A program made the position numbers and the translations under genes. Shown in pieces: positions 47,842-58,398 of a DNA stretch of 64,000 nt (position 1 is the stretch's first letter; each line of letters begins with the position of its first letter). The DNA comes from Eudorina sp. 2006-703-Eu-15 (taxonomy: Eukaryota; Chlorophyta; Chlorophyceae; Chlamydomonadales; Volvocaceae), in the NCBI GenBank assembly GCA_003117195.1, contig BDSI01000004.1, forward strand, positions 987,290 through 1,051,289. Reading direction: 5' to 3'. A model generated the notes under the pieces. The model did not search any database. It was not told the origin of the DNA and saw nothing but the letters and a program-made list of their open reading frames with translations.

Positions 47842-50800
47842 TCATCCCTCATCAGGAGCAGGCCCCGCACACCGCAAGACTCCCCCCGACACTTTCAAGA
47901 AAGGGTGGAAGGTGCCCACTGAGGTCCATCCCCGTCTCGGGAGTCCCAACTGGGCAAACCCGTGAAGGCGCCCCCAAAAGTCAGCGGATGCGCGCCGCTC
48001 CCCTTGCTCTGCCAATTCCGGTCCCGGCCGTACAGTCGTACCCTGACCAGGTGCTGACCGCCGCAGGGCGGCCGCCATGAATCGGCGACCAGTCTGCATG
48101 GCCGCGATCGCGGCCAACACCACCACATCCCATACACATTGCTCCACGGGTGGCGGGGGTTCCGCCAGCCAGACATGCGTCCTCCTTATCCGCGCCCCTA
48201 GGCGCGATTCGATCTGACCCACCACCGCCTGGGCCACCCGGCACGACCAGAAATGGTGCTGGCGGGGTGTTTCTTTCCCCCCGCCTTCCGTTGGGTATCC
48301 ACCGCATCCACACCGCGCCACCCTCGCGTGGCGCATATGGGAATTGCCCAACAACGGGACGCCATCGACTGTAAGGCGCCAAAAGGCCTCCTTATGCTCA
48401 TTTTCCCACTGGGTACTAAGCCAGAGGCGGCTCAGCAGTCCCTGGATCCGGGCGGCCGCCACCTGAGTGATCGGGTCGGTGGCCCCCAGTCCTACCGCCT
48501 CAGCAAGTGGGCCGCACGGCGACGTTCCGCCACCTCGGCTAGTTGCATCGCCGTCCCCACTCGAACAGAATACTCTCTCAGGGCCACCTTCAGCCCATTT
48601 TTCAACCGCCAGCCCATGCGATCGAGCAGCATGGCCGTCACCTCCTCTTCCGTGGGCACATGCGTCCCCTGGGCCCCGTTCGCCCGTACCTCAAGGGCTG
48701 CTGCCACCCAGGCCGCTGGCAGCCTTGCTTGAAGGTCCACCAGGCGTCGGTCTAGTTCGGCCCATTGCCGCCAATCACCCCATCGCCTGGCCCCCGCGCG
48801 AGAGCCCAGGCAATCCTGTACGAAGGTCGCCCATGCCCGTGCGGCGCACCGTGCCATGCGAGCGGAGTCTATGTAGTGTGGCTCTGCCCAGCCGTCTGTT
48901 ACCATCCGGAGCGCCTCCCCCACACGGATGAACTCGTTTGCAGCCCGGTGCAGTCCACCAGGTCTGGGAATACATGCTCGAGGTCAGTCAGGTGACACTA
49001 CCGCGGTTAGGCGGTTTAAGGTCCTGGGTTCGAGTCCCAGGGTGACCCCCGACATTGTTCGGGAGCATGAGATTATGGCTAGCTGCTGAGATGTGGAGTT
49101 GAGATCACAGTTGATGGATTGAGATTCGCACGCTAGATTGGTGGCGATTGCTGAACCCTCTGTCTCTACGGATGTGCGGGTGAATGGATGAGGTGGGATC
49201 CTTAGTTGGCAGGATCAACCGCCTTGGACCTTCGGTTCGTATGGCGTAGGTTCGGTGTGATGATGGTTGAAGGTGTCCTATAGCATCATATAAAACCGCG
49301 GCATAAACCCTTAGACAGGGCCCGGAAGCCTATCCACACTGTAACGGTACTACTACTACTACATGCTCGAGGCCGGGGCGGCCCCCCTCGGGCAGTTCCT
49401 CCGGGAGCAGTGGGTTTCCCCACAGTGGTGCGTTCCAGCACCACGCCCCCGGGGAGAGCGGGTGTTCGGCGATGTCCACCACTCTCGGCAGGGCGGCTAG
49501 GGCTGTCACGACCCGCTGTACCTCTGGTTCTAGCCTTCGAATCCCTCTCCATGGGCTCTCGCCCGTTGCCGTAAGCACCATGCGCTGCTTCCATGCCTCT
49601 GAGGCGTCCGCTAGGATCGTGTCCACGACTCGTTGCCAGGGGGCGGCCCGCTGGTGGCGCGTCCTCCTCATGTACCGCACCGCCGTTGAGGCCCAGCGCG
49701 CTCGGATATGTTCCCGCAGCGGCAGCGCGCCGAAGCCCCCCACAGCCGGGTGCCCAGGCAGCAAACTACGTGGCACCCCAGTAGGCCGCCTCTCGGTGGC
49801 TTCGGGGCCCTGGGCCCTATCTACTAGGCGTGCCGTCCACCCTTCGAGTCGGTGTATCACTGCCTCCGGCGGCATCCCGCCATGTCAATGTGCCAATTGA
49901 GTCTGTGCAGCCCCTACACCGCGGCTGCCGATGCCCTCCCGAAGGCGGACAGTGACAGTTGCGCAATCCTCGTGAACCTGACACTAACCTTGTCCATCTG
50001 CGCTCCCCAGTCCATCTCCGGGGCGCCATCCACGTCCGTGTACGGCAGGCCTAACGCCGTGGCGGTTTTGACCACTCGCATCCCGCACCGAACCTCCTCG
50101 CCTCCTGCCTCTACCCCTTTCTCAGGGGGTCCCACCGGTAACAATTCCACCTTGTCGGGGTTCAGTTTCTGTCCCCATCCCCTGGCAAAGGTGTCCATGC
50201 TCGCCATGCCCGAGTTCGGCCGAGCTGCCCATGATCACTTCAGTATCGTCCGCATATTGCATGGCCGTGGTTAGGTCTTCTTCGGCAGGGCGGAGGCGGA
50301 TCCCCACCCCCCGGTGCTGCAGCCAACACAGCAGCGCCTGCGCCACGAACAAATAGAGCAGGGGGGGCTAGAGGACAGCCCTGGCGCACCCCCGCTTTCA
50401 TAGGTACCATCCCCGACTGGAAGCCGTTGACCACCGCCAGGGATCGCGTGGAGGTGAGGAGGGTCCGCACCCACGTGGTGAGCCCCTCCCCAGCTCCCAT
50501 GATCTCCATCACGTCCAGCAGGAATCCCCGATCAATAGTATCATACGCCTTTGCTATATCCAAGAACGCCACCACGCACGACCTGTCTTGCCTCTCCATG
50601 AGGCGTGGTAACAGCCGCAGGAACAAAATGTTGGCCCCAATCAACCGGTCTGGCAGGAAGGCGGATTGCTCAAGGGCAATCACCTTCCCCAGGGCCGGGC
50701 CTAACCGATTCGCTAGTGCTTTGGTCAAGATACGGTAGTCCGTGTTGAGCAGAGTGATTGGCCTATAGCTACCAGGATCATGCCGTGCACCCCGGTTTTT

Positions 50801-51072
50801 GTAGATGACCGTGATCACCCCGTCCACGTACCCCTCCGGAGTGCGGTGGGTCCTGGCGATGGCCGTAAATAGTTCGGCCAACACAGTTGCAAATTCGTCC
50901 TTGAACGCCCCTTGTATAGGTCCCCCGGGATTCCATCCCTTCCGGGTGATTTTCCCGGGGGTAAACCCTTGAGGACTCGCCGCACCTCCTCTGCGGACAC
51001 TTCCTGTCGGCCTACCTCCTCTGCATCATCCTCCGCCAGTCGCGGGCCCCTCTCTCTGACCGCTTCGAGCAC
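47842..51072 (-). pseudogene. LINE ORF2: reverse transcriptase and C-terminal zinc region
   Basis: Linker VRRVLKGLPPGKSPGRDGIP (about 50950), then RT blocks YKNRGARHDPGSYRPITLLN, SAFLPDRLIGANILF, AFLDIAKAYDTIDR, GVRQGCPLAP and the catalytic box QYADDTEVI (50237-50263). The thumb/connection region runs to 49373. It resumes beyond the inserted SINE at 48971 and ends in a C-x-C-G ... HHFWSC motif of the zf-RVT type (about 48330-48240). At least three frame changes (near 50885, 50360 and 48930) and the SINE insertion make it non-functional. The enzyme would nick and prime at chromosomal DNA in the nucleus. Confidence 0.85.
48972..49372 (+). mobile_element. SINE with tRNA-like head, TAC tail and 13-bp target-site duplication, nested in the LINE
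   Basis: The insert 48985-49359 (375 bp) is flanked by identical copies of TACATGCTCGAGG (48972-48984 and 49360-49372). Removing it plus one copy rejoins the LINE reading frame (GRPGLEH to VFPDLVDCTGL). The head carries a perfect pol III B box, GGTTCGAGTCC, at 49028-49038 in a pairing T arm; the 5' part resembles a decayed tRNA. The body is unrelated to the LINE. The 3' end is CACACTGTAACGG then five TAC units, sharing CTGTAAC with the LINE-tail family, as expected if it borrows that LINE machinery. Confidence 0.88.
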
Positions 51073-51099
51073 CGCTGCCCGCGCTTCGGGGCACTGATC

Positions 51100-53302
51100 C
51101 TAGGGGGTTTGGCAGACCCTCCCCCAGTAATCTGCAACCACTTGCGGCAGCTTCGCTATGTTGGTGACTAGGTTGCCATGTTTGTCGCGCAGGCCCGCAA
51201 CAGATTGTTGGGCCTGGGCGGGCCGCACCATGGATGTGAGGGCCCGATTGGGCCGCTCCCCCGATCTCAACCAGTGAACTCGCACATGTTGTGCCTGCCG
51301 TGCCCCCTCTTCCGTCATGGCAGAAGCCACTTCCATCTGTGCCGCCACAATCCCGTCCATGCTCCCCAGGGTCTGATCCCCTTGGTCAGCCGCTGTTTGG
51401 CGCCTCGCGACTTCGTTCAGCGCCAATCTAACCCGTTCTCCCGGGCGGGTGCGTCTACACCGTGCCTCTTTGTTTAGGCCACGAGCCATGTGCGCTAGCC
51501 GGTGTTTGAAGGGGACCCACCAGTCTACCAGCGCCTCCTCCTCGCCTCCCCCCGGGCGTTCCCCAAGCTCATCCAGCAGCCAGCCCTCAAAAGCCTGCCG
51601 AAGATTCTGGTGGGATGTGAAGTCACACCGCACCCTGTTGATGCCAGGGCCGCGGCGGTCGAAGCCCGTGCGGGCCATGAGTGTCATGATCGCCATCCTA
51701 TGGTCGGATGGTGTTGCGGTTGGAATGCTAGCGCCGGAGACATAAGGGGCGCCTCCCGCCGATATGTAAATCCTATCTAGTCGCGATCCCCCCCGGTGTC
51801 GGTGCCACGTACATGTGTGAGAAATGTCGCCGCCCTGGGTGTGCCGCCCGAAACGTGTCAATCAAGTTAGGGCACTGGACGTTCAAGGCCTCCGCGATCG
51901 GCCTGTCAGCAGCTCTACCCTGTTCCCCTGCCGATCTATCCATGCTGGGGTCCACCACAAAGTTGAAGTCTCCCGCGACAATCACAGTGTTAGATTCATC
52001 CGCCGCCGCGCGGGCGGGTGCAAGCACCTTGTTCACGAAGTCGACCCGCTCACCCACAGGGAATCGTGATGCGGGCAGGTACACGTTGACCAGCAGGTGT
52101 ATCCGGTGACCGCCCCACCGAAACGTCCACTGGCATGCCTGCCCCTTCGGGGCGTGGTGATGTCGTACCCCTTCCGGGGGGTTCACCGCGGTCGGTGGCA
52201 GTGCGAAGGAGGCCTGCCCGCACGATGATAGCTTCTGTGCTCCTGTCTCCCTAACCTGTAATCGCCTGGCTGTTAGGCAGATGACTGTGCCGTGGCTGAG
52301 GCCGGAATGCGAATGGGACGGGGACCGACTGCCAAGGGCCCTTACACTGCAGTAGAAAACAGCAAAGCAACACACCGGCCGCGCGCAGGCGGCGACGCCT
52401 CGCCGCCCTGCCACAACGCGCGCGGCCCCAAGCTCGCCTGGCACGGCGCGACGCGCACCGGCCGACTGCACCCTCCTCGACGCCCGAAGGGCACAAGCGA
52501 CAACCCCCTCCGGGCCACCACACGCCCCCGGTGGGCGGCACAACCTCTCCCCGAAACGGCCCCTGAACAAACCCCGTGCCACGAGCGGGCGAAACGACCT
52601 CCCGCCCGTCCGAGCGGGTCTGCTGTCGGACCTGCCCCCCCCCTAACTAGTGCCCCTCCGGGCTCTCTACCTCGGAACCCCCCCTCCTTGGGAGCAGCTC
52701 TCCATCTCTAGGGTCGTCCAACCGCCGCCATCAGCCGTCTCCGTTGTGCGCCCCGCCGCCGGCCGAGCCGAACGTGGAGGCGTCTGTTCCGTCGGCGTGT
52801 GTGGGGGGGGAGAGGCGGCGTCCCGTGGGGGAGGGGGGTGGGTTAAGCGACAGCTAAACTTGCTGAAGCTCTACTGAGTGAAAGGCAGAATGCCTGTAAC
52901 GAGAAGGGCTGAAGCAGATATACTCGCCAGTCGATTCCAGGTGTACGACAGTCGCACAGAACCCGACTTAGAGGCTCCGATCGCTGCGCTCCGTCGCATC
53001 TAAGTCAGCAATACTCCTCCTGACCGTGCCGAGGATGCGTATGAGTGCGAGACAACCTCCCACCCCCGTTCATGAAGGATCGCCGCCCCGGTCGCTAGCT
53101 TGCGTTGGAGGCCGTTGAACTGCTTGCGTGTGGTGATATGCGTTTCTTGTAGGCACACGATGTCCATGCCTAAGCCTACCCACATCTTCATCGCCGCCCC
53201 TAGCTTGGCGTCGTGCCCCGCTAAGTTTAGCCCGTCAGCATTCCACGACCCCACTCTCAGGGACCGGTAGTACCTGCCCCTTCGACTGCGGCTACCCGTC
53301 AC
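51100..53302 (-). pseudogene. LINE ORF2: AP endonuclease domain, interrupted
   Basis: N-terminal half 53302-53000: LRVGSWNADGLNL, MDIVCLQETHIT and SARSGGVLLT, the first catalytic blocks of L1 endonucleases. After a gap it resumes near 52250 with RWGGHRIHLLVNVYLPASRF, VIVAGDFNFVVDPSMDR, SRLDRIYIS and PSDHRMAIMTLM (the final SDH motif) to 51100. A frame change lies near 51800. ORF2 begins within a few bases of the ORF1 stop (GTGA overlap at 53299-53302). Confidence 0.8.
52260..52985. other. Sequence separating the two halves of the LINE endonuclease
   Basis: About 0.7 kb with no endonuclease similarity between SARSGGVLLT and VRETGAQKL. In plus sense it has several GC-rich open frames without motifs. 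TTAG occurs at both borders, possibly a 4-bp duplication. Most likely a non-autonomous insertion, but neither terminal repeats nor a tail were clear. Confidence 0.4.
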
Positions 53303-54242
53303 TCGTCACCCATGTTCTCGTCCTCCGGCGCCAGGGTCCGCAGGCTCTCATACCGGTTGTGGGTGGCGCCCTCCGCGGGTTGGGGGCGGTTGTTTCGGGC
53401 GGGTCGCATGGGTCGCGGCGCAGGTTGAAACCCATCGACTGCCGTCATCACCGTATCGTCATCCGCGGGCCCGGTCTCTCCCTCCTCTGTCAGAGCCACC
53501 GCCGGATTCTTGGCTGGGGGCGTTTCTCCCGCGCCGGAGGTCGACCTCGGCCTTGAAATGCCCTGCCGTGGGGGCTCTCCTGCCGGGGTTTCCTGGGTGT
53601 CTGGCGGCGGCGGGATGATGGCCGTCGCTCATGGGGCGTTGCCGTGGGCCCCCGGTCCGTTCGCTCCCGAGCCGCTGGGTCCAGGGTCCGGTGGTCCAAA
53701 GAACCGGTCGGTCGTCAGGGGTCGTGCCGCTGTCGGGATGTTCACCCGCAGTCCTCCCTCGCCCGCGGCTGCTTTGGCTGGGGCCGCGGCGGTCGTCTGT
53801 GGTGTCGCGGCTGGCGCCGCTGGGGTTGCTGTTGCCGCTGCAGGGGTTGCGCCTGTCCCTGCGCGAGTTGCGGTTGCCGCTGGGGGGGTGGCGGCTGTCG
53901 CTGCGGGGGTGGCGGTTGTCGCTGCGGGGATGGCGGCTGTCGCTGCGGGGATGGCGGCCGCCACAGCGGGGATGGCGGCTGTCGCTGCGGGGGCGGTGCC
54001 TGCCGGTGCGGGGGCGGCGGCTGCCGCTGCGGGAGTTGCAGCTACTACTGCAGGGGCTGCGGCTGCGGCTGTCTGGGTCGCTGGTGCCCCCGTTTGGGTC
54101 GTCGCCGCGGCCTGCTGGCCTGCCCTTGTCGTCGCCTGAGCCGCTCGCGTCGCCGCCATGAGTTTTGGTTGGACGGCTTTGAGAGGTCTCCGTGACCCAC
54201 CACCTCCGTGACCATTTCCACGTACTCCTTCGTCACCGCCAT
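53299..54242 (-). pseudogene. LINE ORF1 (Ala/Pro-rich, gag-like)
   Basis: Starts MAVTKEYVEMVTEVVGHG at 54242, then shifts frame by one base near 54180 to continue KAVQPKLMAATRAAQA and a long Ala/Thr/Pro tract; a further break near 53630. The final piece reads FQPAPRPMRPARNN to GDE-stop at 53299. No RNA-binding fold or zinc knuckle is visible. Position directly before ORF2 is the main evidence. Confidence 0.6.
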
Positions 54243-55875
54243 GAGTTCCCCACCGGATTCCCCGTCGGTGGACGTCGGCTCTCCTGAGCACGGCCTGCCT
54301 CCTTCACCTTTGGACGGCCGGGCATGGCGCGCGGTGCAGGGCCGTTGGCGCGGGACCACCACCGCGGTTGAGGCACGAGGGCGCGCGGGCATCTCTCCTC
54401 GGGGGCCGGTGTCATCCCTGGGTGACACCCCAGCCGGCTCCATCTCCTTCGGCGGCGTGGTGGAGGAGGATGCTGGCGCCACCACACCGCGCCTAAGCAG
54501 CGCCTCGTCCCGCCTCTTCGCGCACTCCCTCGCCGGCATTGGTGTGACTCCCGGCCCGTCACTGCGGCCGGCCGCCGCGCCCCTCTTAACGGCCCCGCGG
54601 CGGCTGGCGGTCGGTGACACGCCTGCAGACCGCGACGTGCGTGATGACGCCGCCGCACCCGGCGGCGTCGGCCGGGCACCCGCCAGCGATGATGGCGCCG
54701 CCGCCGCCCCCGGCGGCGCGGCTCACATTGACCCGGCGCCGGACCTTCCGGCAGGGCCGCCGGTGGGGGCCGTCCTGGAGCTCCCGGCGGCAGTCGCCGC
54801 CGCGGCGGCCGGCACTCTGGCCTCGGCGCGCCGCGGCGGCCCTGGGCGCGGCGGTCCCACGCCGCAACCCCTCCTTCGGACACCCTCTGGAGCGGGCCTG
54901 ATGGAGCGCGCCGAGGAAATCACGCCCGCCCTCACTGAGTATCAGTCGGCCATGGACGAGGGTTGGGGTGATGTCGGGATAGGCAGTGTGCGGCCCAGCT
55001 GGGGGGAGGGTATAGGGGACGGCCTCTTCCCAGCTAGGACCCTGCGGATGGGTAGTGGGTTTATGCGCGGCCACGCGCAACGCCTCGCTGCCATGTCTGC
55101 TATTGCCCACCGATCAGCCGAGCGTCAGGACCAACGCCTCCACGCTGCCGCCCGCGTACAGACACGCGCACCAGCACCCGCGCCGGCGCCTGCACCGGCA
55201 CCCACACCGGCGCCCGCACCGGCACCCGTGCAGGCGCCCGCACACACGCCGGCAAACCCCGCACACACGCCGGCAAACCCCGCACACACTCTGGCACCCG
55301 CACAGGCACCCGCACAGGCACCTGCGCAGGCGCCCGCACAGGCACCATTCTGGGAACGCATACAGCTCGATCCGTCGGCTGTAGAAAGCGACGAGCCATT
55401 GCTTTGGGCTCTCGTTCAGGTAGACGCAGTCGCGGGGTTCTACCTGCTTCAAAACCGGGGCACGAGGCTTAAGGCCGAGCCCTTCTTCAATGTGCTCCCG
55501 GAAACCCCAGACCCTGGGAGCCTGGCCCGTTTGCCCGCTAGCACCGCTAGTGACCCGCCTGTGTGGCGCGCCTCTGACCTGATGCGCGTCCTGCCTGCTG
55601 TGGCCCGTGCCGTCCGCTGTGACCCCCAGGAGGTATACTGGCACGAAGTCTACGCCTACCTGGAGAACCGCCTGCAGCCGCGACAGCCGCCGCCGATGCC
55701 GCCGATCCCGCCGATGCCGCCTGTGCCACCGGGACCGCGACCCGCTGCTCCACCGCCCGGCGCGCCGCCGACAGCGCCCTACTCGGCTGCCTCAGCTGAC
55801 GTCGGCGGCGCAGACCCGTACCACCACCCGCCGGCGGCCCCACCAACTCAGGCCGCCAACAGTGACATCAAATAG
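54241..55875 (+). CDS. Gypsy gag, N-terminal region
   Basis: 544 residues from MSSPPDSPSVDVGSPEHG. Low-complexity Ala/Pro/Gly, then an (APA)n stretch with two copies of HTPANPA, then a compact segment WERIQLDPSAVESDEPLLWA, VDAVAGFYLLQNRG, VLPAVARAVRCDP and YWHEVYAYLENRL, and a Pro-rich end before a stop. It directly abuts the 5' end of the LINE: the plus ATG and the LINE ORF1 ATG overlap in one CATG. The true N-terminus may have been lost. Function as gag is inferred from position. Confidence 0.55.
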   Translation: MSSPPDSPSVDVGSPEHGLPPSPLDGRAWRAVQGRWRGTTTAVEARGRAGISPRGPVSSLGDTPAGSISFGGVVEEDAGATTPRLSSASSRLFAHSLAGIGVTPGPSLRPAAAPLLTAPRRLAVGDTPADRDVRDDAAAPGGVGRAPASDDGAAAAPGGAAHIDPAPDLPAGPPVGAVLELPAAVAAAAAGTLASARRGGPGRGGPTPQPLLRTPSGAGLMERAEEITPALTEYQSAMDEGWGDVGIGSVRPSWGEGIGDGLFPARTLRMGSGFMRGHAQRLAAMSAIAHRSAERQDQRLHAAARVQTRAPAPAPAPAPAPTPAPAPAPVQAPAHTPANPAHTPANPAHTLAPAQAPAQAPAQAPAQAPFWERIQLDPSAVESDEPLLWALVQVDAVAGFYLLQNRGTRLKAEPFFNVLPETPDPGSLARLPASTASDPPVWRASDLMRVLPAVARAVRCDPQEVYWHEVYAYLENRLQPRQPPPMPPIPPMPPVPPGPRPAAPPPGAPPTAPYSAASADVGGADPYHHPPAAPPTQAANSDIK

Positions 55876-56034
55876 CAAGGCACTGCCAGGCTTGATCACC
55901 CTGGCCAGTAGCCTATAGTTCCGCGATGGAACAACGGAGGAGTAGGTGCATCCCGGGCGCGACACCCGATCACCGACGCTAGGTAGAAGGAGCGCGGTCT
56001 CGCCTCTCGGCCGATCCCGCCGATGCCGCCGATC

Positions 56035-56950
56035 CCACCGCTGTGTGCTCCACCGCCTTGTGCTCCAGCGCCGCCGCTGCCGCCGCCGCCACCACTGCCG
56101 CCAGTTCCGCCACCGCGAGCCTTCAGGGCGTCTGAGCCCCGGGCGTTGACCATGGCATCAATGAGCTGCGCAGCGTGCACGAGCAGGATAACGTCCCACA
56201 AGCTGTTGGCGAGCAGGTCCTCCTTGTACCGTTTGAGAAGGTCGTGGCCGGCCAAGGCTTCGACGGCCGCGTCATAGAAACGGTGCGCCTTGCGCTGTTC
56301 GGCATAGAGCGGCGCCTCCAGCAGCGAAAATTTGTTGGCGAAGTCCCGCATCGCCTGGCTACCGCTTTGCCCGACCGGGTAGGTGTACCGGTCGAAGTCC
56401 TCCTGGAGGCGCTTCAGGTTGGGCATGACTTGGCGCCGCACCTCGCTGAGCCAGAACCCGACGAGGTCCTTGCCATCATCGCCGGGCGGGCGCTGACCCC
56501 GGTACTCCTCCTGCGCGCCGCCGTGCCTGACGTAATGGTCGAAGTGGCGATCGATGAGCCGGCCCTGCTCATCAGGATTGTACATCGTGTGCAGCGCGCC
56601 GCCAGCGGGAAGGTACTCCGTGATGATGTCCGACAGAACCAAAGAGTGGTCCGCGCCGCGGTGATTTTCGTGGGTGGCCGGCCACAGAGCCTTGTCCGCG
56701 TAGGCCCGGACGTGAGCGGAGAAGGTCAGAAAGGAGTCCGCGTCGCCATGGTAGGGTACGATCAGGGTGCGGTTGACCTCAGCCGGTGGGACGTTATCCT
56801 GCTCGTGCACGCTGCGCAGCTCATTGATGCCATGGTCAACGCCCGGGGCTCAGACGCCCTGAAGGCTCGCGGTGGCGGAACTGGCGGCAGTGGCGGCGGC
56901 GGCGGCAGCGGCGGCGCTGGAGCACAAGGCGGTGGAGCACACAGCGGTGG
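56035..56950 (-). pseudogene. Gypsy gag capsid block in inverted orientation between 164-bp inverted repeats
   Basis: Reading on the minus strand from 56786 to 56199 gives a capsid-like protein: VNRTLIVPYHGDADSFLTF, HVRAYADKALWPATHEN, MRDFANKFSLLEAPLY and YKEDLLANSL, then WDVILLVHAAQLIDAMVNA. The last segment through the Gly-rich stretch to HSGG is present twice, at 56035-56198 (minus) and 56787-56950 (plus), and continues in the plus copy into the rest of gag. The 588-bp core has therefore been flipped relative to its element. Confidence 0.8.
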
Positions 56951-58301
56951 AGGAGGCAACCGCAACCGGACCATCACGGTCCCGGCGCACATGGTTGCGC
57001 CCACCAAGGGCAACAGCGGCAAGGACGGTGGTTCCGGTGGGGCGGCCGGCGTATCATCTCAGGCGGCGGCGCGTGCGGACCAAGCGTGCAAGGCAGCAGA
57101 GTTCGTCCAGCATCAAAACCGGACTTGCCGCCTGCATCCTTTGGTGAAGAACCGTCACACGCAAGCGGAATGCAAGGTCTCCGGCGCGCGCATTGTCACC
57201 GACCCGGTTGGCGTCTACCGTGACATGGCCACCAAGATGCTCGAGGCCGAACGGGCCGGTCAGCTGCCCCAGGATCTCGTCGGCAGCGTCGCCAAGGCGC
57301 AGCAATTCGCGCGTCAACATGCAGCTCCCGCGCTGGCGACGTCCCTGGACGCCGACTTCCGCACCCTGCAGGAGCAGGTTACTACCTTGGCGACCCAGCT
57401 TACACATCTAACCTCGCAGTCCTATCTGCCCTCATCGGCGGTCTCCGAAGTCGCCATGCCGGTCCACACCCACGTCCAGGCCTGGCGCCAGTCGCACCCG
57501 CCCGCACCTCCGCCCCCGCCCTCCGTCGCCCCCTCCCACACCACCACCGTCCCCCAGCCCGGGAACACCCCTGGATCGGCAGCAGCGGGGCTGCGGCACT
57601 CCTATGCGGCGCAGCCGGCCTGGCCTTCACCGCAGCAAGCGCCGTCACCGCCCCACGTGCAGCCGCCGGCTTCGTCCCCGTGGACACAGAACCCGTGGAG
57701 TGTCGCCTCTGTCGCTCCCTCCGCCGCCTCCGTGCCCCTCGACCCCGTCCAGACGTCGCCGCCGCCGATCTCTCTCCCCTTCGCCAACTATTCGGCGGCG
57801 GTGGTGGCTGCGACGGTGGCCGAGCGCATGCCACTGGGGTTCCAGCAGCGCCCCCGTGCAGCTGGCCCAGCTCCCGAGATTTTGCCCGCCCTGCGCCCGC
57901 CGGCCCCGCCGGCCGCTGGCGACCCAGCCGCAGTCGCCTCCGTGCCGCAGCCCTTGGACGACATCATCGATCTCGTCACCTCGGCGCGCAACAAGCTGCT
58001 GGACCTCCGCACAATGAAGGTCACCCCCCTCACCATGCCCTTCGCGTCCCCGACGGCCGCGGTCTCACACTCGGGCGGCGTGGACTACTCATGGGAAGCT
58101 TGCCGCCAGGTCCTCAGTGCGGATACCTTCAAAGGAGATGCAGTGGCCGGCAAGCTGCAGCTGCAACATGCTGCTGGGCCGGTGGGACTCTGGTGGCTTG
58201 ATGATGATCACCTTGCGCAGAGTTCGAAGTGGCGCCACAACGTTGCCGTGCACGAACACGATGTCGCCGGGACTCATCTTCAGCCTGATGAGAGGGTATA
58301 G
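56787..58301 (+). pseudogene. Gypsy gag, C-terminal region with Cys/His box
   Basis: Continues after the second inverted-repeat copy: NRNRTITVPAHM, ARADQACKAAEFVQHQNRTC, then CRLHPLVKNRHTQAEC (C-x2-H-x6-H-x4-C, a nucleic-acid-binding knuckle variant), a leucine-rich helix FRTLQEQVTTLATQLTHLTS and a long Pro/Ala linker. Genuine gag similarity ends about 58120; the remaining codons to the stop at 58301 are antisense to the second inverted block. Confidence 0.65.
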
Positions 58302-58396
58302 AGGCAACGAACTCGCAAACAACCCACGCGCCTTGTAGGCCGCAGCATGCGCCTCCTCACTCTCGCCCTCAACCACCAGCTTGTGACGTGGCGGCC
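58118..58396 (-). pseudogene. Gag-protease linker block in inverted orientation
   Basis: The minus strand reads a coherent protein segment: KLVVEGESEEAHAAAYKARG, LPLYPLIRLKMSPGDIVFVH, LRTLRKVIIIKPPESHRPSS and LQLQLAGHCISF, directly antisense to the expected gag-protease linker. The plus frame is meaningless and hits stops at 58301 and 58384. The breakpoints are estimates. Confidence 0.55.
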
Positions 58397-58398
58397 CG

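Larger units (their letters stand above)
47336..54242 (-). mobile_element. L1-type LINE (non-LTR retrotransposon), near full length but disrupted
   Basis: Read on the minus strand: an Ala/Pro-rich first ORF (54242 to 53299), a second ORF with AP endonuclease, reverse transcriptase and a C-terminal zinc-binding region (53302 to 47842), a ~500-bp 3' UTR, and an end CCCTTTGGGGTCCGGTGTAA followed by about two CATT units. The copy is broken by frame changes, by a SINE at 48985-49359, and probably by ~0.7 kb of foreign sequence in the endonuclease. The other 3' ends in the window (15163-15278, 46872-47040) are truncated relatives. No target-site duplication could be recognised at its ends. Confidence 0.85.

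Noticed and set aside
48985..49055. A tRNA gene (good T arm and B box)
   Set aside because: Only part of the acceptor stem pairs, no convincing anticodon or D arm is present, and the segment is the head of a repeat flanked by a target-site duplication.
53510..54139. A plus-strand Ala/Val-rich protein with GVA repeats
   Set aside because: Antisense to the Ala/Pro tract of LINE ORF1; direct continuity with LINE ORF2 favours the minus strand.
56175..56786. A plus-strand N-terminal extension of the gag frame beginning MHEQDNVPQAVGEQ
   Set aside because: It is the antisense of the inverted capsid block; only the part from 56787 is gag in this orientation.
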